A stretch of DNA of 64,000 nt from JAGVSR01 sp963742405 (GTDB lineage Bacteria; Pseudomonadota; Alphaproteobacteria; Rhizobiales; Hyphomicrobiaceae). The position numbers were made by a program, and so were the translations under genes. The stretch lies in the NCBI GenBank assembly GCA_963742405.1, contig CAVUMB010000003.1:1-64000 (forward strand). The letters are read 5' to 3'. The notes under the pieces were generated by a model that had not been told where the DNA came from, made no database searches, and saw only the letters and a program-made list of their open reading frames with translations. The stretch's first letter is position 1. Each line of letters opens with the position of its first letter. Shown in pieces: positions 10,249 through 18,611 of the stretch.

Positions 10249-12027
10249 ATGCATTGTCGAAGCGCTAAAAATTCTTTGTTCCTCTCGCTTGTTCTCCTTG
10301 CCGCCCTGCCCATGACTTCGTTAAGCGCACAAGATCGGCTGGAAAAGGCAATAGATGATGTCAAGCAGCGCATCGAAGAGAGGATTGATGCAAAGAAGAA
10401 GCCTAATATCCTTTTCATCATGGGTGATGACATCGGTTGGATGCAGCCAAGCATCTACCATCAAGGCCTGATGGTCGGCGAAACACCGAACATCGATCGT
10501 ATCGCTCAGGAGGGTGCCAAGTTTTTGACCTACTATGCCGAGCAAAGTTGCACGGCTGGGCGAACGGCCTTCTTCACCGGCATGACGCCGCTACGCGCCG
10601 GTATGATCCCGCCGCAATTACCCGGCAGCCCGTCCTACTTACAGCCCGGCACGCCATCGCTGGCCAAGTTCCTGCTCGACCTTGGCTACAACACCGGCGA
10701 GTTCGGTAAAAACCATTTAGGTGATCACTCGGCAGCCTTGCCAACAGCACACGGATTCCAGGAATTTTGGGGCTATCTCTATCACCTTGATGCGATGCAG
10801 GGCGTCAGTTTCCCTGACATTAATAGCAGCCCAACACAGCAGGCGATTGTGCCGCCGTGCAAGAATACGCCGGTCCCCGGTCTCAGTGATCCCCCGGATG
10901 CAGTAGATCAAAAGACAGCGTTGTGCATGATGCCGCCGCGGCCGGTGATCGCCTGCGCGTCCTCCGACGGCACAGAGAAGAACCAATCCTGCAAGGATGA
11001 AGGGCCGCTAACGCTCGATCGTTCGAAGTCGGTGGATGAAGAAATCTCGTCCAAGGTTATTGACTTCCTCGACCGCAACGACCCGAAGAAGACCAACAAG
11101 CCGTTCTTCGTCTGGTACAATCCGGCGCGTATGCACATCACCACCATGTTGTCGGACAAGTACATGGCCATGGTCGGCACACCCGGCGGCAAGGACTGGG
11201 GTGCCAACGAGGCCGGCATGAAGCAGATGGACGATAACATCGGCTATGTCTTGAAGAAGCTGGAGGACATGGGCGAGTTGGACAACACCATCGTCGTCTT
11301 TACCACCGACAACGGCGCCGAAGTGATCACCTTTCCCGATGGCGGCAACACCCCCTTCAAGGGCGGCAAGTTGACGACCTGGGAAGGCGGCATGCGCGCA
11401 CCGGCAGTCATCCGCTGGCCGGGCCATATCAAGCCAGGTACGGTCCTGAACGACATGTTCGCGTCCTACGACTGGATGCCAACTTTTGTTGAAATCGCCG
11501 GTGGTGCCAAGGGCAACGACCTCAACGAGCAAATCATGGCGGGCAAATATCCTGGCATCGTCAAAACCAAGCTCCAGGGAGTCAATCAGCTCGACTATTT
11601 GACTGGCAAGTCGGACAAATCAGCTCGCGATACGTTCTTCTATTACGGAGGACCTGTTCCGTCGGCCGTGCGCTACAAGAACTGGAAGATCTACTTCGCA
11701 ATGGCTTCCGAGGCCGCGACCGGCGGCTTGTTAGGGGTTCATACCTTCCATTGGCCTTTGGTCGATAACATTAAACGAGATCCATTCGAGGGGGCCGTCG
11801 GTTTCGAACCGAAGACCCTGTTGGGCCAGGGCGGTGCACTGACCGGGCCAATGACCGCCTATATCTACGACTGGAACATCATTCCGATCGGCCAAGCGCT
11901 GTGGCTGAGAGAACTTGAATCCTACGGACCATTTCCGGCATTGCAGTCTCCGGCATCCTACAGCCTTGCTCAGGTTCTTCAGGAGGTGAAAGAGCAAATG
12001 GCTCGGACGAACAGCAAAGACAACTAG
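10249..12027 (+). CDS. Secreted arylsulfatase (type I, FGly-dependent), 592 aa
   Basis: A signal peptide (residues 1 to about 27) is followed by an acidic/basic linker and the alkaline-phosphatase-superfamily sulfatase fold. Metal-binding Asp60-Asp61 lie in IMGDDIGW. The modification motif is CTAGR with Cys101, the residue converted to formylglycine, fitting the C-x-P/A-x-R rule. GKNHLGDH resembles the conserved GKxHLG lysine motif. A second metal site is at TTDNGAE (Asp354-Asn355). The enzyme should hydrolyse sulfate esters in the periplasm or outside. No sulfatase-maturing enzyme is encoded in the window, so it must lie elsewhere. A second, different sulfatase follows 155 bp downstream on the same strand. 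Confidence 0.9.
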   Translation: MHCRSAKNSLFLSLVLLAALPMTSLSAQDRLEKAIDDVKQRIEERIDAKKKPNILFIMGDDIGWMQPSIYHQGLMVGETPNIDRIAQEGAKFLTYYAEQSCTAGRTAFFTGMTPLRAGMIPPQLPGSPSYLQPGTPSLAKFLLDLGYNTGEFGKNHLGDHSAALPTAHGFQEFWGYLYHLDAMQGVSFPDINSSPTQQAIVPPCKNTPVPGLSDPPDAVDQKTALCMMPPRPVIACASSDGTEKNQSCKDEGPLTLDRSKSVDEEISSKVIDFLDRNDPKKTNKPFFVWYNPARMHITTMLSDKYMAMVGTPGGKDWGANEAGMKQMDDNIGYVLKKLEDMGELDNTIVVFTTDNGAEVITFPDGGNTPFKGGKLTTWEGGMRAPAVIRWPGHIKPGTVLNDMFASYDWMPTFVEIAGGAKGNDLNEQIMAGKYPGIVKTKLQGVNQLDYLTGKSDKSARDTFFYYGGPVPSAVRYKNWKIYFAMASEAATGGLLGVHTFHWPLVDNIKRDPFEGAVGFEPKTLLGQGGALTGPMTAYIYDWNIIPIGQALWLRELESYGPFPALQSPASYSLAQVLQEVKEQMARTNSKDN

Positions 12028-12059
12028 GACGTAAGAAGTCGGAGTGCACGATCTAAAGC

Positions 12060-12081
12060 GGGCGGTCCGAAGGGGCCGCCC
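12060..12081 (+). terminator. Hairpin after the first arylsulfatase
   Basis: GGGCGGTCC at 12060-12068 pairs with GGGCCGCCC at 12073-12081 (one G-T pair) around a GAAG tetraloop. No clear T-run follows, so it is a weak intrinsic terminator or an mRNA-stabilising hairpin between the two sulfatase genes. Confidence 0.45.
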
Positions 12082-12182
12082 GATTGCTTACAGCCCAACA
12101 GGATGGGTTGACCCCGGTCCATGGCGCGATCCGTCGATGAGACTGGGGCCGAAGATCAAAATTGGCCATCGAATGGGAGAGA

Positions 12183-13691
12183 ATGATGAGACGGCATCGC
12201 GCGTTCCGATCATTAGGTTGCTCTCTTTTCATCACAATGGCGGTAGGTTTTGCCCCGGCACTGGCTCAAGGCACCAAGCCTAATGTCATATTCATTCTTG
12301 CCGACAACGTTGGCTACGGTGATCTCGGACCCTACGGCGGTGGCGAGGTGCGGGGCGCACCAACACCGCGCATCGACCAGCTTGCGCGCGAGGGACTGCG
12401 CCTCACACAATATCTGGTCGAGCCCGGCTGCACACCATCGCGCGCGGCGCTGATGACTGGGCAATATTCAATCCGGAACGGCTTGTCGCTGATCATCGTA
12501 CCGGGCAGCGAGAGCACGCTGTCCCAGGGTGCGATCACGATGGGCGATCTGTTCAAGGGCGCAGGCTATGCGACGGCCATCTTCGGCAAATGGCACCTGG
12601 GCGTCGAACCGCAGAGCCTGCCGACGGCCCACGGCTTCGACGAATTCTACGGCATTCCGCCCGATATCTCCTGGGACTCGGCAACCTACGTCGACACGAT
12701 CACGCTAACGCACTCGATGAACGTGCGGCCCGATGCGCTCTCGGCGAAGGGACCGCAAATCGTCGAGGCCATCGCGGGCGGTCAATTGCGTATGGTCAAG
12801 CCGTACACGCGGGAAGTCCGGGCGGAGATCGACACCAATGAACTGCTGCCAAAGTCGATCGATTTCATAAAGCGGCAAACCGCAGCCGGTAAGCCCTTCT
12901 TCCTCTATTTGCCGTTTTCGATGGGGCATTTTCCGAATTTGCCATCAAAGCAATTCGCGGGCAAATCGCAGATTGGCCAATACGGTGACAAGCTGATGGA
13001 AGGCGACCATCACGTCGGCCAGATCCTCGACACCTTGAAGGACCTCGGCATTGACGACAATACGCTGGTCGTCTTCGCGTCGGACAACGGACCACAAGGC
13101 CAGACCGCCCGCGAGATGGGCAACCAGGGAACCCCAGACATGGGCAACTCTGGGCCCTTCCGGGGTGAGCTAGGCGAAGCCACTGAAGGCTCGATCCGAA
13201 CCTTCTGTTTCGTCCGCTGGCCAGGCAGGGTTAAGCCGGGCACAGCTTCGAATGCCATGGTCTCGATCATGGATTTCTTCCCGACCTTCGCAGGCCTCAT
13301 TGGCAGCAGGGTGCCAACCGACCGGCCCATTGACGGTGTCGACCAGACCGACGTGCTGCTCGGCAAGAGCGAGACCGGCAACCGCGACAGCCTGCTGACC
13401 TTCATTGGCGCGGATTTGGTGGCCGTGCGGTGGAAGCAATGGCGCATGTATTTCACCGACGTGCATCCCACGGGCATCGGGCCTCAGCGTCAGCCGGGAA
13501 TGTTTTCGGCCAGCGCACCGATGGCCGGGTATCCAAAGATTTACAACATCCAGATGGACCCGCACGAGGATCTGCAAGTTGGCGCGCTCTTTGGCTGGAC
13601 AGCCGGACCCATGCTCGAAGTAGTCAAAAAATATAGGGAAACGCTAAAAGCATATCCGAACCCTCCTGCGGGCAACCTCACAAAGTTCTAA
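12183..13691 (+). CDS. Secreted arylsulfatase (type I, CTPSR), about 502 aa
   Basis: ATG at 12183 (or 12186) follows a GGGAGA ribosome site better than the upstream in-frame ATG at 12162. A signal peptide ending in APALAQ precedes the sulfatase domain. Canonical features are ILADNVGYGDLGPYGG (metal site), CTPSRAALMTG (formylglycine motif) and IFGKWHLG, and FASDNGPQG supplies the second metal site. The first metal-binding pair reads D-N rather than the usual D-D. It is clearly a different subfamily from the preceding sulfatase, so the pair is not a recent duplication. Likely role is release of sulfate from organic sulfate esters, alongside the SulP transporter upstream. Confidence 0.9.
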   Translation: MMRRHRAFRSLGCSLFITMAVGFAPALAQGTKPNVIFILADNVGYGDLGPYGGGEVRGAPTPRIDQLAREGLRLTQYLVEPGCTPSRAALMTGQYSIRNGLSLIIVPGSESTLSQGAITMGDLFKGAGYATAIFGKWHLGVEPQSLPTAHGFDEFYGIPPDISWDSATYVDTITLTHSMNVRPDALSAKGPQIVEAIAGGQLRMVKPYTREVRAEIDTNELLPKSIDFIKRQTAAGKPFFLYLPFSMGHFPNLPSKQFAGKSQIGQYGDKLMEGDHHVGQILDTLKDLGIDDNTLVVFASDNGPQGQTAREMGNQGTPDMGNSGPFRGELGEATEGSIRTFCFVRWPGRVKPGTASNAMVSIMDFFPTFAGLIGSRVPTDRPIDGVDQTDVLLGKSETGNRDSLLTFIGADLVAVRWKQWRMYFTDVHPTGIGPQRQPGMFSASAPMAGYPKIYNIQMDPHEDLQVGALFGWTAGPMLEVVKKYRETLKAYPNPPAGNLTKF

Positions 13692-14255
13692 AGGGGGCGC
13701 CACACATGAAGTGCGAGCCAAGGCCGCGACTTTGGGGCGAGCTAGGTCCGCTCGTGACCCTCAGTGAAAACTAGAACCGAAGCGGTCTGGGCGGTCTAGC
13801 GGACATACCGGCTTCGCGTAGGTTCCCTGGGAATATATTGCGACGCACGCAATGATGCGAAGTCAGTCGTCATGCAATGTAACGCATCTGTTGCACACAG
13901 GCACTATGGCAGCCGTGGGTCAAAAGCGGCTTGCTCCATGCATTTGTGAGAGTTCTGCTTTGCTATCGACAGCGGCCGTGGCGAGCACGAACCTCGACTT
14001 TGCCTCAGGGGCCGGGAGAGCCGACATACGAAGGCCCGTGATCGGCTGAGACGATGTTACAAGCGCCAGGAACGCCGTTTGCCATCCGCTGCGCATCCCT
14101 TCGAGCCTCATACGAAGGGTACCCTAGCCATTGGATTGCTGATCCTTCAATCAGTTCAAATGGACTAATCTGACGCGACGTCGGTTACGGCACGTCCCCC
14201 GGGATCGCTCACGTCGCCAAAAAGATCGGCGGAAGCCAGCCTGAAAGCTGTTCGA
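13692..14255. other. Intergenic, about 560 bp, no gene recognised
   Basis: Short frames at 13852-14049 (plus) and 13920-14111 (minus) overlap each other and match nothing I know. The right end must contain the promoter of the NRAMP-like gene; I see no recognisable metal riboswitch. Confidence 0.4.
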
Positions 14256-15533
14256 ATGACGATGATGAAACCTCCGCATGGCCGAAAGGCACTCGCGCTG
14301 TTTCGGTTCCTCGGGCCTGGACTAATTACCGGGGCAGCGGATGACGATCCGTCGGGCATCGCTACCTATTCGCAAGCCGGCGCCCAATTCGGCTTTGGAT
14401 TGCTTTGGACCGTCGTGTTGACGTGGCCGTTCATGGTCGCCGTGCAGTTAATCAGCGCGCGCATCGGCCGCGTGACGGGGCACGGTATTGCAGCCAACAT
14501 CAAGAAAACCATGCCGCAACCCGTTCTCCTAAGCCTCGTGTCGTTACTGCTCGTTGCCAACACTATCAACATCGCAGCAGATATCGCCGCGATGGGTGAA
14601 GCACTTCAGCTGGTCGTTGGCGGTGGTGAGCATGGTCATGCGTTGATGTTCGGCGTGGTGTGCGTCGTATTGCAGGTCTTCATCCCGTACAAGACTTACG
14701 CTCCGATCCTGAAGTGGCTGACACTCGTGCTCCTTGCCTATGTGGCAACGGTTTTTACAGTGAATGTGCCATGGGGCGAGGCTCTCCGCGCGGCAGTCAT
14801 CCCGTCGTTGTCGCTTAACGCAGATTATCTTCTCGTTGTCGTGGCCGTGTTCGGGACCACCATTAGCCCGTATCTGTTCTTCTGGCAGGCGTCTCAGGAG
14901 GTGGAGGAAATGGACCAGCGTCGCCGCAGGCCACTTAGGGATCTTAAGCACGGCGGTGTCCAGGAGATTGATCGCATCGCCTTCGACACTATGCTGGGCA
15001 TGGCATTTTCAAACATCATTGCTTTCTTCATAATCTTGACGACTGCTGTGACCCTAAATGCGCACGGAATCACCGACATTCAAACGTCCGCGCAGGCTGC
15101 GGAAGCGTTACGACCGCTCGCAGGCAACCTGACTTTCTTGCTGTTTAGTCTGGGGATCGTCGGGACCGGCCTTCTTGCTGTGCCAGTGCTTGCCGGCTCC
15201 GCCGCGTATGCGGTGGCGGAGGCATTTGGATTGAGAGCGACGCTTGAGGCCAAGCCATCGGAAGCGAGCGGCTTTTACGCCATCATCATTCTCGCGACGA
15301 TGATCGGCGTCCTCATTGATTTCACGCCGCTCGATCCGATCAAGATGTTGTTTTGGAGCGCCGTAATCAACGGGATCATCGCAGTGCCGATGATTGCAGC
15401 AATGATGTTTTTGGTCTCGAATACTGCCCTCATGAAGCGCTTCACGATCCCTCTGGTCTTGAAGGTGGCTGGATGGATGGCTGCAGCTGTTATGACGCTG
15501 GTTCTGGTGGCGCTCTCCTGGTCCGCGTTCTAG
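14256..15533 (+). CDS. NRAMP-related divalent metal transporter
   Basis: The 425-residue protein has about 11 hydrophobic helices in the LeuT-fold NRAMP arrangement. The first helix reads GLITGAADDDPSGIATYSQA where classical Mn/Fe NRAMPs have a DPGN motif. Helix 6 reads GTTISPYLFFWQASQEVEE where classical members have an A-x-x-M-P-H metal site. The loss of the methionine ligand and altered DPGN motif place it among NRAMP-related proteins, some of which carry Mg2+ or other hard ions rather than Mn2+/Fe2+. Substrate is therefore open. The start at 14256 has no strong ribosome site; ATG at 14262 is an alternative. Confidence 0.85.
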   Translation: MTMMKPPHGRKALALFRFLGPGLITGAADDDPSGIATYSQAGAQFGFGLLWTVVLTWPFMVAVQLISARIGRVTGHGIAANIKKTMPQPVLLSLVSLLLVANTINIAADIAAMGEALQLVVGGGEHGHALMFGVVCVVLQVFIPYKTYAPILKWLTLVLLAYVATVFTVNVPWGEALRAAVIPSLSLNADYLLVVVAVFGTTISPYLFFWQASQEVEEMDQRRRRPLRDLKHGGVQEIDRIAFDTMLGMAFSNIIAFFIILTTAVTLNAHGITDIQTSAQAAEALRPLAGNLTFLLFSLGIVGTGLLAVPVLAGSAAYAVAEAFGLRATLEAKPSEASGFYAIIILATMIGVLIDFTPLDPIKMLFWSAVINGIIAVPMIAAMMFLVSNTALMKRFTIPLVLKVAGWMAAAVMTLVLVALSWSAF

Positions 15534-15631
15534 CGAAGATGGCGACAACAGCAAACAGCACTTGTCGATTGCGTTCGAGTTAGCTTCTTGAGGTTCGCGG
15601 TTCTGGGCTCTCGTGCGTGAGTTCAAACGAC

Positions 15632-16117
15632 TTATGCACCTCGCTTTTGATCTGTAATCAAAGTTGAGTCACGTTGAAGGGCCGCGCGAATGTCGGCGTC
15701 ACCTGCCGCACGCCGGCCAAGTTTTTTCTTGCTGAGACCGCGGTTTAAGTATGCTAACGCCAAGTTAGGATCGAGGGCGATGGTTTTATCGAAATCGGAA
15801 ACTGCCAAGCCATACTTCGCCATATCGAAATAGATATTGCCGCGATTGTAGTAGGCAAGCGGACTGCCGGGGTCGTGTCTCACGGCTTTATTCAGATCGC
15901 TTAAAGCCTGGTTCAGCTGATGTGTCTGTGCCAAAGCAGTACCGCGGTTCACGTATGCGATAGATAGGCTCTGGTTGTCCTTGATCTGATTGATGACCTC
16001 GGTGCACCCTGCAATCTGCTGCGCAGGCTCTCGAGCGTTATTGCAATCTTCGACGTTTTGGCTGATGGCCGCGCTCGGAAACAGAGATACAGCCAGAACT
16101 ACTATAAGCCATTTCAT
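15632..16117 (-). CDS. Secreted TPR-repeat protein
   Basis: 161 residues: a signal peptide (about 1-19) followed by two or three tetratricopeptide repeats. The clearest are AYVNRGTALAQTHQLNQALSD, ending near residue 70, and the next two with the AYYNRG and AYLNRG starts. TPR arrays make protein-protein contacts; the protein is probably periplasmic. Two cysteines (DCNNA, AGCTE) before the repeats could form a disulfide. It is convergent with the NRAMP-like gene and is followed to the right by the Crp/Fnr regulator on the same strand, separated by about 260 bp, so cotranscription is uncertain. Confidence 0.8.
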   Translation of the reverse strand: MKWLIVVLAVSLFPSAAISQNVEDCNNAREPAQQIAGCTEVINQIKDNQSLSIAYVNRGTALAQTHQLNQALSDLNKAVRHDPGSPLAYYNRGNIYFDMAKYGLAVSDFDKTIALDPNLALAYLNRGLSKKKLGRRAAGDADIRAALQRDSTLITDQKRGA

Positions 16118-16374
16118 GGGCGCACCGTCTCCAATTTGTATGTCATGGGCGGTTCACTAGGCTAACTGTCACCGGCAACACCTATTCATATTGTACGGAA
16201 TGACGTCGGGAGAGTTCTCACATGATCAAGGGCTGCACTTTTCCAAAGCTGCGGGCAGAGTACGGAAGTTCTTTGATCAACGATTGTTGGAGCCGACCGA
16301 ATCCATGAAAGAATCGATTGCTACAGACCCCGCACTCCCTCGCGGAGGCCTAGTAGCCCTTTGCAAGCCTGACA

Positions 16375-17064
16375 TCAAACAGACGCAGTTATGCTAACAA
16401 CGACGGGTTTTAACTGGAATTTTGGCGGCCGGTGCATAGCGGTTGGCGGAACATTTCTATCCTCGGCAATTTCGCAAAGGCCTTCCGGGTCGAGTAAATG
16501 AACGACGGCATAGCCGTCGTCGAATTCGATCAAGCGGCGTTCTGCAAAATCTCGGAGGGCCGCGTCCATCTCGTCGGCGCAAATACCGGAGCGCTCGGCG
16601 AGTTCCCTGATGGGTATGGAAATGGTCGTTGGATCGAAGCCATTTGCTTTGCTGTCCGCTGAAGCCACCAAAAGAAGGTTGGCGGTTCGCGCAACTGGAG
16701 TAAAAATCCGTTCCACGCAGCTCTTACGCTGGTACTCGAATTCTCGATCAGTGGCAGCATCGAGTTCGTCCCGCACTCTTTCGTCCCTAGAAAGAAGAGC
16801 TTTGAGTTGCTCGCCGGGCAAGCACGCAAAAATGCTGTCGGCAATTGCCAAAGCATGCTCCACATGGTGAGCTAGAAAGCCGAGACCGACCACATCGCCT
16901 GGGAATGCAAATCTGATTGGCTCATCCGAGTGGGGTGGCCGGGGTTGATAGAGCGCCAAGCCGCCTCGAAGAACTCGATATGTAAATTTCTTCGGGTCAC
17001 TGAAGCGAAACAGAGATTGTCCGCTGTGGAGATGTAGCAAAGCAAAATCGTTACTGTGTTCCAT
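16375..17064 (-). CDS. Crp/Fnr family transcriptional regulator (divergent HTH)
   Basis: From the preferred ATG at 17064 (an upstream in-frame start at 17109 exists) the protein is about 229 residues. The N-terminal cyclic-nucleotide-like barrel has LHSGQSLFRFSDPKKFTYRVLRG and FAFPGDVVGLGFLAHH in order. A long dimer helix follows (ERVRDELDAATDREFEYQRK), then a winged HTH (IPIRELAERSGICADEMDAAL). It lacks the N-terminal cysteine cluster of oxygen-sensing FNR, and the recognition helix lacks the usual E-T-V-S-R residues. It therefore likely reads a non-standard site. Palindromes of the form TAGRCC-N4-GGCCTA lie in its upstream region, which it shares with the divergent receiver gene at 17447. 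Confidence 0.85.
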   Translation of the reverse strand: MEHSNDFALLHLHSGQSLFRFSDPKKFTYRVLRGGLALYQPRPPHSDEPIRFAFPGDVVGLGFLAHHVEHALAIADSIFACLPGEQLKALLSRDERVRDELDAATDREFEYQRKSCVERIFTPVARTANLLLVASADSKANGFDPTTISIPIRELAERSGICADEMDAALRDFAERRLIEFDDGYAVVHLLDPEGLCEIAEDRNVPPTAMHRPPKFQLKPVVVSITASV

Positions 17065-17166
17065 TGGATACTCGATACTGGTTGAGAGCACCGATCGGAG
17101 CCCTCTCACTTACGGCCCTACAAAACATGCTCGCTGCGGCCCAAAATGCTATTCGACAAATAGGAA

Positions 17167-17212
17167 TAGACCGTTCGGCCTAGGGTTCGGCGGCTTCGGC
17201 TAGTGGCCTAGC
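17167..17212. promoter_or_regulatory. Two palindromic sites upstream of the Crp/Fnr gene
   Basis: TAGACC-GTTC-GGCCTA at 17167-17182 differs by one base from a perfect dyad. GCTAG-TGGC-CTAGC at 17199-17212 is a related perfect dyad that contains GGCCTA. Both have a 4-nt spacer, the spacing seen in Fnr/FixK boxes, but the arm sequence is different. The same motif recurs at 17349 and 21066. Confidence 0.55.
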
Positions 17213-17348
17213 GGAGGCGTGTATGTTTGTTGTACCAGGCCGGCCAACTGCACCCACGAACCAGCTAAATCGGCAGTGTGGACCGGCCACATCAAAAGAG
17301 CGGGCATAACGTTTATTGGCGTTCTGATCCCACGGAGAAGGGGGCTAT

Positions 17349-17364
17349 TAGGCCGTTCGGCCTA
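17349..17364. promoter_or_regulatory. Perfect palindrome TAGGCC-GTTC-GGCCTA
   Basis: Located 83 bp before the ATG of the receiver gene at 17447. Both 6-bp arms are perfect, and the spacer GTTC is identical to that of the site at 17167. It is the best copy of the motif in the window. Confidence 0.6.
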
Positions 17365-17446
17365 TAGCAGGACGCGGAATTGCGCTGAGAAACTGAAATC
17401 GGCAAGATCCATTGTGTCGCCGTACAACTATAGATCGGTCGCCAAA

Positions 17447-17899
17447 ATGAAGACTTCAACGATCGAGCAAATCGAACAAGTCCAATCGATGACAGTTCAA
17501 CCGATGCCAATGTCTATTACTCCTTCCAGGCCGCTTGTCGTCGTGCTCGAAGATGACTACCGCATGGCGATGGCACTGGTCATGTTGATTAATGATTGGG
17601 GGTTCGCGGGCGTTGCTGGCCGGTCTTTAGTCGAGATCACTCGAACCTTGGGTCCACGGCTGGAAAACGTCTCGGCCATTGTGACCGACGTTAACCTCAA
17701 TGGTAGCTTCAGAGGCATTAAGGATGCTAAGTTTCTTGCATCAGCGATCGGTCATGGAGTGCCCACCATCGTCACGACTGGCTACGGAGACTTTGCGGAG
17801 GAGTCAGGTAGCTTTCCCGTCCTCCGAAAGCCATTCGATCCGGGCGTACTGCGCAGGTGGCTGGACTTAAAGGTTCGCAATATTGGCGCTACGGACTAG
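17447..17899 (+). CDS. Receiver-only response regulator
   Basis: 150 residues from ATG 17447; a longer in-frame reading starts at 17219 but would run through the palindromic promoter sites. After about 30 residues of flexible leader, a CheY-like receiver begins with VVVLEDDYRMAMAL. The phospho-acceptor is Asp81 in IVTDVNLNG, the switch Thr is in PTIVTTGYGD and the conserved Lys is K128 in LRKPFD. There is no output domain, so it acts through protein contacts, perhaps as a phosphate sink or shuttle for the hybrid kinase encoded at 18608-20989. It is convergent with that operon and shares its promoter motif. Confidence 0.85.
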   Translation: MKTSTIEQIEQVQSMTVQPMPMSITPSRPLVVVLEDDYRMAMALVMLINDWGFAGVAGRSLVEITRTLGPRLENVSAIVTDVNLNGSFRGIKDAKFLASAIGHGVPTIVTTGYGDFAEESGSFPVLRKPFDPGVLRRWLDLKVRNIGATD

Positions 17900-17924
17900 C
17901 GGCTTGAGCTGGGTAACTGAGCAC

Positions 17925-18611
17925 TCAGCAGGGTTTCGTTGCAAGCTCTGTTCTGTTTCGAACGCCGAAGTTTGAGAAAAGTGCAGCGAGGTGGATCTTT
18001 ACGGTTCCTTCGGCAATATCGAGTTCTCGAGCAATTTCCTTGTTCGATAGGCCCCGTCGGACACCGGCGAGTACATCGCGCTGCCTGGGTGACATTGGCT
18101 TTGTAGCAGCCTTGGCAGCTAATCCCGATTTGGTTTGTAAGGGCTCAGTCTCGCCGGATACGCTAGCAGGCACAGACGCCGATCGGCTTTCAACCGTCAT
18201 GAATTGCGGAACATAGATGCGTCCATCCAATATCCCTTGCAGCGCAATTACCATTTCGTCATCAAGAAGAGACTTTGGCACATAGCCTCCAAGTCCCGTG
18301 GCTACCGAAGCCAGTACGTCTGTACGTTCTTCGGAGGCTGACACCACTGCCACTCTAATGCTGGGATAAATTTCTCGCACAATGCCCAAGCTATGTGGGC
18401 CGCCAACGCCGGGCATCGAAAGATCGAATAGGGCCATCTCGATGTTGGGAGTGTCTGCTAGTCGATCTAATGCCGCATCGAAACTCGAAGCCTCCAAGAC
18501 CGACTGGAAACCTAGCCGATCCTTTAGTAGAAGGCCCAATCCTGCGCGGTACAGACTATGATCATCTGCCACAAGTGCCGTGCCACGCTGTTTGGTATCC
18601 GCTGGAGTCAT
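17925..18611 (-). CDS. NarL/FixJ-family response regulator
   Basis: 228 residues. The receiver begins GTALVADDHSLYRAGL with acidic pocket D16-D17, phospho-Asp63 in MALFDLSMPG and Lys in GYVPKSLLDD. A linker of about 45 residues, rich in Ser, Ala and Glu, joins it to a LuxR-type HTH at about residues 170-225: MSPRQRDVLAGVRRGLSNKE and IAEGTVKIHLAALFSNFGV. The ATG overlaps the stop of the hybrid kinase by 4 bp (ATGA), so the two are translationally coupled and this is the likely output regulator of that kinase. LuxR-type dimers bind short dyads, making it one candidate for binding the TAGRCC-N4-GGCCTA sites. Confidence 0.9.
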   Translation of the reverse strand: MTPADTKQRGTALVADDHSLYRAGLGLLLKDRLGFQSVLEASSFDAALDRLADTPNIEMALFDLSMPGVGGPHSLGIVREIYPSIRVAVVSASEERTDVLASVATGLGGYVPKSLLDDEMVIALQGILDGRIYVPQFMTVESRSASVPASVSGETEPLQTKSGLAAKAATKPMSPRQRDVLAGVRRGLSNKEIARELDIAEGTVKIHLAALFSNFGVRNRTELATKPC

